Shown here piece after piece: positions 23,801 to 34,660 of a DNA stretch of 64,000 bases. Positions within the stretch are counted from its first letter, which is position 1; each line of letters begins with the position of its first letter. Source of the DNA: Opeltia flavorubescens (Eukaryota > Ascomycota > Lecanoromycetes > Teloschistales > Teloschistaceae). Location: NCBI GenBank assembly GCA_000442125.1, contig KE546969.1, positions 1,612,001 through 1,676,000 on the forward strand. Reading direction: 5' to 3'. The notes under the pieces were generated by a model. The model did not search any database, was not told the origin of the DNA, and saw only the letters and a program-made list of their open reading frames with translations. Position numbers and translations under genes: made by a program.

Positions 23801-25163
23801 GATGCAGCGGCCAAATTTGACAAGAAAAAGAGCAATGCTCACGAGATGGTGGAAGAGCAAGCTCAGGAGTCCGAAGACGAGTACGCTGGACTTGGTGGAG
23901 CCAGTGATGACGAGAGCGGTGGCGAAGAGGATGAAGAAGTCAAGAAGATGATTGAACAAGGTGAAATTGATGTCGATGAAAGGGAGTTAGCCGCTTTCTA
24001 CGCGTAAGCACCCCGTCCATGCCCTCTTTGAGAATCGGCTAAGGCCTTTTTGTAGTGATAAAGAACGAGCAAGCGATGAGAAAGCGGTGGAAAAGCTTTT
24101 CAAAGACATCAACAATGGCATGCTTCGTAGAAAACGAGGCGCTGAATTCGATCTCTCTGACTCGGAAGACGACGCCGAAGCTCGTCGACGCTGGAAACGC
24201 AAAGAGTTCGCCAAGATGAGGAAAGCTTTGCTCGAGAATGAAAATGTGGGGAAAATCGCGGAAGACCCGAAGAAATTGGCCTTCTTACGAGCTATCGAGG
24301 ATCGAGAAGATGACGATGATTTGGATTTCTTGGAGCAGGTTGAAGAGTCTTCGCAGCCAGTCATCGATATTCATAGCCAGGAGGTTCCAGACTCTCAGCC
24401 ACAGCCTGATACCGAAAAATCGAATACAGCTTTAGGGAAGCGAAAACGTCCACTTGCGGAAGCTGGCCCAGATGCAACTAATCGTCCACCAGCTGCTGCT
24501 CGCCGAACACCAGCTACGAAGAAACCATCTTCGCTCGCAGAAATCCGCGCTTCGGTCTCTTTCCTCATCGAAGAACCGGATGCAGTACCCATGGCTCCAC
24601 TTTCCTCTTCTCCTATAGCCTCGGATGATGAGCGTGACGAGAATGACGACTTGGAGATTACCAACGAGTACACTACCGATATCACCCACAACGATAACAA
24701 CAAGAGCAACAACCCTTTTCCAGCCAACCATCCCCGCCGTCGCCGCACCACAAATCCCGTCATCGACCGCTTATCCCTCAAACGCACCTCCTCCTCCACC
24801 TCTTCCTCGAACAACAACACCAACAACCTCTTCTTCCAATCCACAACCTCCACCAACAGTGTCGTGGGATTCAAAGTCCCCTCCCTCCTCCGCCGCGCCA
24901 CTACCTCGTCCTTCAAAATCGGAAGCAAAGAAAATGAACATGGGATTTCCCACTTCGCGGAAACGGAACGCGCGGCTGGGGGTGGGGAGAAGGGGGATTT
25001 TGTAAGGAGAGGTGGGACGAAGAGGAGTAGTGTTAATTGGAGGGTTAAGGAGGGGAGGTCCGGGATGGGAGGGGATGGGAACAGTGGGGAGGGGGAGAGG
25101 TTGAGGAGGATGTTGGGGAGGGGGGGAAGTTTAGGGGGACTGGGTGGTGGGAACTGGGAGTAA
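20897..25163 (+). CDS. MRC1: Mrc1/claspin-type replication checkpoint mediator
   Basis: Two exons (20897-24003 and 24056-25163) give 1404 residues; the junction GC/GTAAGC..TTTTTGTAG/T is in frame. The N-terminus has TPNSKIKAMLAAIDEDSD. Long acidic and coiled-coil charged stretches follow, with several SQ/TQ pairs, and exon 2 contains EKLFKDINNGMLRRKRGAEFDLSDSEDD and RRRWKRKEFAKMRKALL, typical of the conserved Mrc1 domain. Mrc1 travels with the replication fork, helps couple helicase and polymerase epsilon, and carries ATR/Mec1 phosphorylation sites needed to activate the Rad53/Cds1 kinase. Single ambiguous bases at 21769 and 22851 do not disturb the frame. The last 400 bp switch from C-rich to intensely G-rich codons. 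MluI cell-cycle boxes lie in the promoter. The ATG at 20897 precedes the conserved start; an upstream in-frame non-ATG extension is ignored. Confidence 0.88.
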
Positions 25164-25429
25164 TGATAGGGGCTTTTGCCCAATTGGGCACTTGAGTATT
25201 GGCTTGGTGATTTGAAACCATTAGAATTTCTCTCGATCGTATCATTTGGGGCAAGGATTGGTGTTGTGTGGTTGGCATGTGGTTGAGTGGAATAGCTGGA
25301 TGGAAGGTGTAGTGGATGGAATAGATCATACAAAGTGTTCATTCGAACTCAAGGAGAGCGTATCAAGCGTATTGGAATGGTATCTTTCGTTCCACATGCA
25401 TAAAATCGTAGAATCGTCTCCCAAATTCT

Positions 25430-26628
25430 TCACCCATCAACAAGTCCCCACTCCACACCCACCTTCCACCTCTCCCCCTTATCCTTCCCTTGTAATTCCA
25501 CATCCCAAACCGGTCCCCTCACACCCACTACCTCCCCCTTTCTTACATCCCCACCTCCACATCCAACAAATATCCACCTCTCCCCCTCTTTTTCCCCTTC
25601 CTCTCCATCCACATTCACTCCCTGCCCCTGAACTAAAACAACCCTCCCCCCTCCTTCTCCTTCTCCTCCGCCAAGTACATCCCCAGCTCTAACCTTCCTC
25701 TCCCATCCCCCTTCTCCTCCCACAGCAGTCTTCGATCCAGAAGCAGAAGAAGTAGCAACACCAACGACCCACCCCCTCACCATCGCCGCCATACCTCCAG
25801 CTAGGAACTTCGGTCCTCCCTTTCTGTGAGGGGAGAATATCGCACTATCTGTGAGTAAAGAGGGAGGAGGGGAGGGGGATCGGGGTGGTGGGAGGGAGAA
25901 CTGTGGGCGTGTGGGAATGGAGGGGAGCGGGAGATGTGAGGGGGAGAGGATGAACCGGTTAGAGGTGGTGGTGTTGGTATTGGCGTGGTGAATGTTCGGT
26001 TGTGGGGAAAGCGGTGGAGAGGATTCAAAGCGGTGCGTCGACGTAGGCGATTGTGATCGTCGTGTCGGGGATGTCTGTCGCCGTGACGGAGAAGGAGATG
26101 GCGACGGACTAGACGAAGGCGACTCAGACGAAGACACAACTATCTCTTCCAACTCCGGTGATTTCTCAACCCGGGGACGTTTTCGCACTGGCGACGATGG
26201 GGAAGTAGGCGGTGGTGGGGAGTCGATCTCTATTCCTTCAATCCCTCTTAGCGAGTGATGTCCCTTCCCAACAGCGGTTTCATCTGCCTGGGGTTCCCCT
26301 TCCGTAACGACAGCAGGGGCGTCTTCAATCTCATCTTCATCTTTTATTCTTGCGGGTCGGCTTCGCAGATGGAGCGGGGAGGAGAACTGCGTAGACGGCT
26401 GCTGTCCGGCGGAGCTAGGAGTTGCAGTCTGCTTTACTGCGGAGGAGGAGAAAGAGAACCGAGGTGTAGAGGCGAATTGCTGTGAGGATCTGGTTTGGGG
26501 TGTTGGATGTGCCCGTGACGAGGGCGGTTGCGCTGATGTGGAGAAACGGTGGGGATTTGGAGTCTGATGTGGTGGATTAGTAGTGAGGTGCGTGAATGGA
26601 ATGTACATACAGCTGGAGGCGGCGCCAT
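25430..26628 (-). CDS. Unknown Ser/Pro-rich protein with possible C-terminal OB fold
   Basis: Two exons (26628-26611 and 26563-25430) give 383 residues. The tiny first exon encodes MAPPPA and joins across GTATGT..CATCAG to TPNPHRFSTSAQPPSS. The first 230 residues are Ser/Pro-rich and probably disordered, with acidic SPELEEI and a KRPRVEK cluster that may be a nuclear signal. The last 120 residues, from GGMAAMVRGWVVGVA through RVVLVQGQG, RWIFVG and VVGVRGPVWDVELQG to WKVGVEWGLV, alternate short strands and glycines in a way that suggests an OB fold. That is inference from pattern only, and I do not recognise the family. It converges on MRC1 with 266 bp between stop codons. Coding composition switches from C-rich to G-rich near 25800. 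Confidence 0.65.
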
Positions 26629-27111
26629 GGCCGCGTTAGTGTTGCCGTTCACATCTTGGTGGATTTATGGATGGAGTAATTGTTGGAAGAGAAGGCGTGC
26701 GGTTGAAAAGCACTTTAGCATGCCAAGAGATCTCTATAGTCGAGGTCGAGGGTTCATGAGAAGAAATACTGAACAAAAATCCAATATCCCAACACAAAGC
26801 TTAGATTCGGAGACCAGAGTCTGATTAGGGACAGAACACGCATCTATTTTAAATAGATGCTACGAATGAAAGATTGACTCTTTTATGGCTTGATACTAGA
26901 CAATTAGGTAATTCCTGGCAACAATCCTATATGAGATTCGTTCAAAGTACGGCCGTCGACCTAACAAACTACATAATATTCGCTCCCATGCTTAATACAA
27001 GCCCCAGATTGATCCAACACCGTGCCTCAAATGCAGGGTATCCGTGCGTGTCAATTTCAAAATTGGAAGACTCGATAAAACGAGGAAGCTCAGTAAAGAC
27101 ATGAGTGAATA
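26629..27111. other. Spacer between tandem minus-strand genes
   Basis: About 480 bp upstream of the OB-fold-like gene and downstream of chitin synthase. AT-rich in the right half; no frame supported. Confidence 0.45.
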
Positions 27112-30003
27112 TCAAACACCTCGGAACTAGTAAGACCATGTTAGTAATTTGTACTTTGATATTGTACGAGGTCCTAGAAGGACTTACCAATCTTACGATG
27201 ATGAACCACATAGCACCAATGAACCTGAATGCACTCAGTCCCGCTACACTCCACAGAACCACTGCCATGTAGATTGTAGCTCTCTGCGTCGACTCCTTCT
27301 GACCAACCGCGACCCTCTCAAGACCTCCGGCGCTAAGAACAACTGCTCCGAGCGCAAAGTTACAAAACATCCAGACCAGCACGACAGCCGATCTGAACCC
27401 CTTGTAGTAATCTTCCTGCTTTTCGCTTTCGCTGAATACTCTCTTCTCCTTGGGAGCTTTGACACTGATCACACGCATCTCGGCTTCATACTGGGCATTG
27501 AGATCACCGTCGTCCTGTGGGATCTGTACATCGACTTTCCCACCAGGCTTCAGATTGGCCGAGGGTAGCTTTTCTGCTTTATCGTCCCCTTTAGTGCCCC
27601 AGGTAATGTCATGGGTATTGCAAAAGGCGTAGACATTGAGGATATTGATGTATGTCGGCGTGAGAAGGAGGTATTGTATGAAGCAAGTGAAGAGATGCCA
27701 AGGATCGAAAAATACAAAAGAAATGATGAACCACATGACGTATGTAGAGGCCATAGAGATGATGAGGGTGAAGAAAAGGCTGTTTTTGAAGAGGTCTTTG
27801 ACATTGAACCCATTTTCCTTGGTTTCGATTTGGATAGAACGAACTGTGATGAAGATCGTGGCAAACATCAGGTAGAGCATGATTCCGACCCAGAAATAGA
27901 CCATTGTCATGTAGAACTTGTTGGATCCTTGAGGCCGGTTTCCAAGAGCAAGCACAAAGCAAGTCAGCAACGTAGCTATATAAAGCCATTCGAAAACAAC
28001 ACCAAGGATTCGTCCCGTCGTCCCGAGTAGGTCTTTGTCTCCAAGAGAGTTAGTGAGGATATGGAATACGAGAAAGAAATTGCCAATGGCGAACCAGGCA
28101 AAGAGCATATTGATTGACTGGTAGGTGAATTCGACGAAGAGCATCAGCTTTCTGAGGAAACTGTGATCACTCCGATTGACCTGGTAGAAATGAGCCAAGG
28201 CGTACACGGCGGCGAAGAAACTGCCGTTCAGCCATCTTCGCCGCTGCGCAATAAATTCGGCCATCGTGTCTGGTACATCGGTCTCCCCAGTCGACGACTT
28301 GACGTATTGCAGAATCCACCGGCAATTGCGTTTGGTCACCAGCTCGAAGCAAAGAATGCGGTCCTCAGCCAGGTACATGTTGGCAGTGAAAATGCCTGCA
28401 TTTGCACCGTGCATCTTCTCGCCCGCAGAGTACTTTTCCAGCGGTCCCATTCCAGTCTTGTCGTTTTGTAGCGCAACGTATCGGTACGCGGAAAATGCTC
28501 CAGGCAGCACAGAGATAAACCCAAAGGCAGACTCTAGAGGCTTGTCAAGAATATTACTCATCTTGTACTCGAAATTCTGTGTAGCGACTAACGGATTGAC
28601 GAGCTTTCTTCCACCGCTCAGCATGACTTTGATTTCGCCGCAGGCGCCAGCACACAGCGGTTCAAGGTCGAAAGCTTTCCACAAGTGATAGATCGAATCT
28701 TTCCCGGGCTTAGTCCCAGCATCAAGAAGTACGCAAACATTAGGTTCCAAGACTCGGCCGAAGGCTTGAAAGAACCACCGATGAGAGTTTATCTTCTTCT
28801 GGTTCTTCTCTTTCAAACAGAAGAGCATCTGGACCGGAGTGGCACCTTTCGGCTTGATGTGGACCGTCTTGCCTTTCAGCTCGAGTCCTACTTGGGTGGT
28901 GTACTCGTATAGATGAGCGGTGACATCCTTTCCGCTGACTTGCTGCTTTGCAATACCATCTTGATATACTCCCAGACCTGCCAGAACAGCTCGAGTCCTA
29001 GGGTTGATTTTGGCACGTCCGTCACTAACAACACAGACAACAATTTTCTTCCAAGCCTCTTTACCCCACGTTTTGCTATGGGTCCTCGAGACCATATGTT
29101 CAATATTCTTGAAGACCCCAATCAGAGTCCTAGCGAAGAGGAAATCGTCCTCATTGTACATGGTTATCACGATGAATAGCTCGGTATGTCTTGGCTTTGC
29201 AAAGAGACGTTGGCGCAAGGTGAAGCGGTTTTCGTAGAACTCTGATGGGTCACAAGTGGCTGCTGAATATCGCATATGTGTGAACTCATCCCGCTCAGGA
29301 GGTGTGGCGTGGGGAACTTGGTTCAATAGCCGCGGCGGTATGGGACAGTCCAAGACCAAGTTACCATTGAAAAGCTGCACCTCTTTCACGGTCTTCCACC
29401 TCTTGATCGGTGCCGGACTAGGCGCAGGTCGTGGAGGATCATATTGTTCGTTGTATTCAGGCTGTGTCTGCGGATTTGGCCCGTATGGGTTATCAGGCTG
29501 AATGATGGGCCGCCGATCATCGTCGTCGTAATACGGTTGATGGTCTTCGGACTGAAAATGCTGCAAAGGCGGTCGAGAGTCATGTATGTCTGGTTCGTAC
29601 GGTTGGGTGTAATAGGCATCGTGGTGTTCTTCGGGCGAAATAGCGTAGTCGTTGCTTGCGTAGGGGTAATTTTGAGGCACGGCTTGGTGATGTGCTTCGT
29701 AGGCCTCGTTATGGTTGTGGGAATTATCGATGTTCTCCACCGAGTATGTAGGCTGTGATGCTAACCGATCACCAGGACCCATAGGTATTTGTAATGGTGT
29801 CTGTTGCGGTCGATAGGGGCTGTCTTCGAGGGTATACCCTTGGAGCGGGTGACCTGGAGATGGCGTCCGCCCATTATATCGAGGATCCATAGGAGGTGCA
29901 CTGATATCGTCTTCGTCAGGATGTTGGCCTGAGTAGTCTACCGGGCTGTTAGCGAAGGTCACGACCGGAAAGACTCCTGCCTACTAAGTCGGTTGTAGGC
30001 CAT
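27112..30003 (-). CDS. Chitin synthase, class I
   Basis: Three exons (30003-29985, 29937-27188, 27126-27112) encode 927 residues. The 19-bp first exon gives MAYNRL before a 47-bp intron with GCTAAC and GGTAG. The 15-bp last exon encodes FRGV after GTAAGT..CTAAC..ACTAG, replacing a longer unspliced tail. After a Pro/Tyr-rich N-terminal region of about 170 residues come the chitin synthase N-terminal domain ([24 protein letters not shown]) and the GT2 catalytic core with [37 protein letters not shown] and the product-binding [10 protein letters not shown] cluster of about seven C-terminal membrane segments follows. The enzyme polymerises UDP-GlcNAc into chitin at the plasma membrane. The [12 protein letters not shown] block favours class I over II or III; the class is inference. 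Confidence 0.95.
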
Positions 30004-30507
30004 CCTTGAGTTCAAACAAAGCAGCCCACGTGGCTCAACAGCCGAGGAATGCGATCACTTGTGGCTGGCTTGAATAACCCAATGAGCCCAGGTAGGTGCA
30101 ATCGACGAGGGGCAAATCGAAGCGGTTGCTAGAGATTGTGGGTCACTGGATGGAAATGTTGACTCCGGGTTTATAGCCTTGCCACGTTCGAATCATCTGA
30201 TCTGTGAGTTTGATACCAGTGATCTTTGCACTCCCAAAGCTGTACGAGAATACAAGCGTCTCACGATTACGATTTGGTTCTTTGATAGCCTGATGACGAC
30301 GTCGCTGCAACCTTTACGCTCTGCAATGTCCAATCAAGACCATAGCGGGCATAAATACAGGATCTAAATAAAGCTCTAATCGAGCTTTGGATGATCCTTG
30401 CTGCTGATCACTTCGCCTACGCAAAGCCTCGTACTACACGCCACCAGACGCGTCTGACACTCTGCCACCATCCTATCAGACTAGTCACCGGCCTTCATTC
30501 TGATGCA
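30004..30507. other. Divergent promoter of chitin synthase and LMW-PTP
   Basis: A 504-bp spacer between divergent start codons. It includes a CCAAT pentamer near 30329 and an ATAAATA box near 30353. No gene is visible. Confidence 0.45.
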
Positions 30508-31104
30508 ATGTCCGCTTCGGGCGTGTATAGTGCTCAGCAGCCCGTATCTGTATTATTTGTATGCCTTGGAAACATATGTGAGCTTTGTGTTGTAATCAAC
30601 CCTACGCATGGCAACTGACCTACGCGTCAAGGCCGGTCGCCCATGGCAGAAGGTGTTTTCAGGAGCATGACGAAAGCAGATAACCGCGTCGGTCGCATTG
30701 ATTCAGCAGGAACAGGCGCATATCATGAAGGATGTCCGCCGGATCCTCGAACCATGAGTGTCTTGGAGGATAATGGTGAAGTGGACTACAATCATTCTGC
30801 GCGCAAGGTCCAGCATTCGGACTTCAAGAATTTCGATTATATACTTGGGATGGACGAGGACAACTTAGATGATTTGATCCACTTGAAACAACGAATCGCG
30901 AAGAAGAGCGGTGCTGATGCCGCAGCCGCTAAAGTGATGCTGTTCGGCGACTTTGGAGGTCGAAAGGGTGAGCAAGTGGTAGATCCATACTATGGTGCAA
31001 GGGACGGCTTTACGATTGCATATGAGCAGATGACTAGATTTTCCAAGGGATTTATAGAGCAAGTTCTGACAGGTGTTGAGTCCGCAGAGGCTCAAGATTC
31101 ATGA
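30508..31104 (+). CDS. LTP1: Low-molecular-weight protein tyrosine phosphatase
   Basis: Two exons (30508-30577 and 30632-31104) give 180 residues. The splice junction falls inside the P-loop codon for Cys24 and restores CLGNICRSPMAE, the CX5R(S/T) signature with nucleophile Cys19 and Arg25. The general-acid loop VVDPYYG puts Asp at residue 141, followed by the expected helix with FTIAYEQM. The family hydrolyses phosphotyrosine in the cytosol; yeast Ltp1 is the nearest named relative (161 residues). The ATG at 30508 is preceded by an out-of-frame ATG six bases upstream. It converges on the molybdate transporter with about 107 bp between the stop codons. Confidence 0.94.
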
Positions 31105-31211
31105 AAGATTAAGTGATTTCGCCCCTAGATAGGGACAGCACTATAGACTAGAGCAGATCATGACATAGACCTACAGTGGAGTAGAAATGATTTTGGTGTA
31201 ATTTGACATTG

Positions 31212-32633
31212 TTATCTAGTAAGACTATGACTGTTATCGTCACCCAGACGTATCATCCCCAATCTTCTCGAATAATGAATGTCGTATATTTGATATGACC
31301 AATGGCAAAGCATCCCAGCAACGAAGCCTACAGTGTCGCTTTTGAGAGCGATAATCCCTCCGGCGGTAACGAGCATAACAGTCCATCGACGTTTTCTCCA
31401 TTCCAACGTCAGCTCTTCGCTAGCAAGGGTAATCGACCGATCCTGGCTGGGAAGACTGACAACCAGTAGATCTTTGTCTCTGGAGATATCCCTAGCTTCT
31501 GCAGTATTCAGAGTTTCGCCAACGTTGCTCAATTCTAAGCCCGCAGCGACGAGCATGATCCCCAAAAAGGAATTTGGAATTCCCTTGAAGACATCGTCCG
31601 CAAAACTTCCAGCAAACAAGCCAACAAGCAATTTGACAAGGCCTAAGAAGATGATGCTGGCGCCAGACCTAGCACCGAAACGATGCTGTGCAGCAAGGCC
31701 CCCACTTCCATGACATACGGGCATGCTACCAAACCAGCAGCCAAGGAGGTTCATTCCCGCCACGCTGATGCCGATTACAGTGATAGAGGGCATAGGTATA
31801 TTTGGCAATAGGTCTGCAGACAATGCCGATACAGCAATGATAGAATTCAGTACTGTAAGCGGAACCTGTCCTAAAGCAGCATCCAAACCTGATCGAAAGG
31901 ACTTTTTTGTAACAGGCATAAAAGGATGTGGGGACCATATTGGGATTGGTTGCGCATTCCACAACCAACCAGCTATCACCCTTGGAAGAGCGATGCAAAT
32001 ACCGAGGAATAGGAGTACCAGAGCAAATGGAAATCTGCGGAAGATATTACTAACAAGAAAGCCCACGACCGCAATTATTTGAAAGAGCTGAGGTATTTCC
32101 TGAGATAGGAAGCCGTCGTGTTTGATGAACATTATTCCCCCGTTCATGATCAGCGAGAGGCCAACGCCCATTTGGATACCTTTGATAACGGGCACCGGTA
32201 TTCTTCTATTGAACCATTCAAGCAATCTAGAAACACTGAGAACGCCTATGATGGTTCCAGCAATCAATCCCGCTGCGGCGACTTCCTCCTTATCAAATGA
32301 GCGAGAGAGCGCAACTGCAGCGATAGCTTTCATAGGTTGAACGGGCAAGGGGAGACCGAAGAACAAGCCAGTCAAAATATTGAAAAGGCCGGTAAATACC
32401 AGAGTACTACTTAGGTCTATTGCTGACCTTGGAGATCGAGACGCGTATGCCACGAGAATGGGAAGGAATGTCCCGATATCACCGAGTGCTCCGCTTATCT
32501 CTTGAAGCGGCTGCTGTCGAAAGGTTTTCCGATTATACTCTTGCGTTTTCCAAAAGTCAGCTAGGCTGTGGCGAATTCCAACGGTGCATCGACGTTTTAC
32601 TCTAGAGAATCGGTTTTCTGATTCTGGGTCCAT
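31212..32633 (-). CDS. MOT1-type molybdate transporter
   Basis: A single exon of 473 residues starts at the ATG at 32633. The family signature GALGDIGTFLPILVA is at about residues 48-62, followed by LPVQPMKAIAAVALS. The second conserved block SMPVCHGSGGLAAQHRFGARSGAS lies past the middle, and about ten hydrophobic segments are present. These blocks define the MOT1 branch, which is related to sulfate permeases but lacks their STAS domain, as here. The expected role is high-affinity uptake or vacuolar handling of molybdate for molybdenum-cofactor enzymes such as nitrate reductase; localisation cannot be read. The plus-strand frames across it are shadows. Confidence 0.9.
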   Translation of the reverse strand: MDPESENRFSRVKRRCTVGIRHSLADFWKTQEYNRKTFRQQPLQEISGALGDIGTFLPILVAYASRSPRSAIDLSSTLVFTGLFNILTGLFFGLPLPVQPMKAIAAVALSRSFDKEEVAAAGLIAGTIIGVLSVSRLLEWFNRRIPVPVIKGIQMGVGLSLIMNGGIMFIKHDGFLSQEIPQLFQIIAVVGFLVSNIFRRFPFALVLLFLGICIALPRVIAGWLWNAQPIPIWSPHPFMPVTKKSFRSGLDAALGQVPLTVLNSIIAVSALSADLLPNIPMPSITVIGISVAGMNLLGCWFGSMPVCHGSGGLAAQHRFGARSGASIIFLGLVKLLVGLFAGSFADDVFKGIPNSFLGIMLVAAGLELSNVGETLNTAEARDISRDKDLLVVSLPSQDRSITLASEELTLEWRKRRWTVMLVTAGGIIALKSDTVGFVAGMLCHWSYQIYDIHYSRRLGMIRLGDDNSHSLTR

Positions 32634-33176
32634 CCTGATTAGATACTCCCAGGTTACAGTACCAAGTTGGACTATTGCTCGGTTAGATTGCCCTCGTAAT
32701 GTTAACGTTTTGATCGAGAATCCTAGCGGATCGATGTGCTGTGACAGCTTCCCATTTGTCTATTGGCGTTGTGAGCTAGTTCCGCTTTGGGAAATCTGGA
32801 TACATGACGGCTGGAAAACCAGACGCGGCCATCCATGGAGGCTTGGACTATTCAGCTGTTATCTCAAGTTGCTCATACTCAGATGATGTTGTCGGTCATC
32901 AGTTCACTAATTGGTTGGGCTGGCCGAGCTTATCGCGCTTATCGCGCGTAGTTATTCTGCAATCTTGTAGTGAGAAGACAGCCTTTGAATTGTTCCAGTC
33001 TCGCAGCCATGATAGCCAGTAATAGGCTCAAACGAGCAGGTCCGTATTGCATGTGCCTTAATTCTGACAGATATTGACTATACCACATAGGAGCATCACT
33101 CAAAGCAATTAACCCGCATCCCTCCAACGGGCTTCCCATTCTCCTACCATGTCTCTACCCTCGTCGAACAGCAGTC
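32634..33176. other. Divergent promoter region
   Basis: A 543-bp spacer between the transporter and the uL22m start. A duplicated CTTATCGCG (about 32932-32945) is the only local repeat seen. An out-of-frame ATG at 33149 precedes the chosen uL22m start and could be a short upstream frame. Confidence 0.4.
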
Positions 33177-34181
33177 ATGGATTACTTCCGTCCAAAGAAG
33201 AAGCAGAACATAATAGACCCTCTGGATCCAAAGTTCCTAAAACGAAAGCCACCCACCGGTTTCTCACAGGAGTCAACTCCGGAAGAACGGCCGCAACAAG
33301 GAGACCTAGCTCCCTCTTCTATCTTCAACGAATCTGAAAACCAGAAAGAAAGTACTCCCAAAAATGCTCGCGAACAAAAGCGCCGATTACAACCTTCCGC
33401 TCGCGATCCCGCCGTATTAGNAGCTGCTCTTGATCCCAGCCGCGAAGTCCGGCGACGTTGGCTACGGAGGAAAGTCGTCCAAGAGGTCCGTAGCCGAGGA
33501 CAACTCACCAAGGCGGAGAGGATTGCAAGAACGGAGAGAGAATCATTATGTAAAAGTCAGTTCTACAAGACCAGCATAAAGAAATTGATGCCACTCGCGA
33601 GGCAGATCGCTGGAAAGCCAATCGAGGAGGCAATTATCCAGATGCGCTTTAGCAAGAAGCGTGTTGCAGCCGATGTCAAGAAACATCTCGAATACGCAAG
33701 AGACGAAGCTATCGTCAAGCGAGGAATGGGTCTGGGTACGGCTCAGCAGGAAACAAATCCCACTTCTGCGGAGGACGCCGATGGGGCTACAGCGGAGGAT
33801 GGTGAACAGAGCCAGCAACCATTGGGGATGGTTGTTGAAGATAAGAAAGGCAAGAGGCGATTCGTGTCTGATATGTCAAGTATCTATGTTGATGAGGCAT
33901 GGATTGGTCGAGGCACATACGGGACAGATTATGATTTCCGTGCCCGTGGGAGGACAAACATCTTACGGCCACCCGAGACCAGTAAGTCGCTAATCCTTCA
34001 TGAGGCTTAATTAACACAATGAGACTGATCGACGTCAAAAGGCATTACAGTAAGACTGAAAGAAGAAGCAACAAGAGTACGGTTGATGAAGGAGCGTGAG
34101 GAGAAGAGACAACGAAGGAAAGTGTGGGTCGCACTTCCGGATCGACCGGTCACAGCGCAGAGACAATATCCTCTGTGGTAA
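33177..34181 (+). CDS. MRPL22: Mitochondrial large-subunit ribosomal protein uL22m
   Basis: Two exons (33177-33981 and 34042-34181) give 314 residues. The uL22 core reads SQFYKTSIKKLMPLARQIAGKPIEEAIIQMRFSKKR (written here only as its location, residues about 122-160 contain SIKKLMPLARQIAGKP and AIIQMRFSKK), then DVKKHLEYARDEAI. The C-terminus YPLW is typical of the fungal mitochondrial protein. The splice A/GTAAGT..CAAAAG is in frame. The protein binds 23S-type rRNA near the peptide exit tunnel. The N-terminus is uncertain: the first ATG gives MDYFRPKKKQN, not an obvious amphipathic presequence, and an upstream exon may be missing. One ambiguous base (33421) lies in the coding region. Confidence 0.85.
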
Positions 34182-34660
34182 ACAATACGATGATACCGCT
34201 TTGATCGTTATCTTGATTCATTATTTTGGACATCATATGCTAATGGAGCCACCTCGTGATACCCCACAGCTAGATTCATCGCGAAGTACAACGTCATAGG
34301 AAAGTCCGTAGTCTAATTTGCTCGAGAAATCGTCAATGATCGTACGAAGGTGACTCATTTTCTTGATACTTGCTTCCAATGGTCAATGGATCATTTTGTA
34401 TCACGTCTGTTTTGTATCATGCTCAAACCCAGATGCGACATAACGAATGTGAATCTTATCAGCAGAGCGATGAATAATGATTCTTCTACAATGGTGACGT
34501 AGTTGTACGGAACTGCCATATATCAGACCGATCCTTTGTCTCTAACCATCAACCTCTCTCATTGGAACACTCTCTTGCAAGTCATTTCCTTTTGACGGTG
34601 TCTGTCTTCCTCTCCCATTTCGAACAGAGAACATTATTCTTCTCATTCCGTCCTTTCAAG
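34182..34660. other. Spacer upstream of the alpha/beta hydrolase
   Basis: About 480 bp between tandem plus-strand genes. The last 130 bases are pyrimidine-rich and likely contain the transcription start. No gene seen. Confidence 0.45.

Noticed and set aside
24395-25342. Long minus-strand open frame antisense to the 3' end of MRC1
   Set aside because: Product is low-complexity Pro/Ser/Leu/Arg and follows from the skewed composition of the MRC1 strand; it has no domain.
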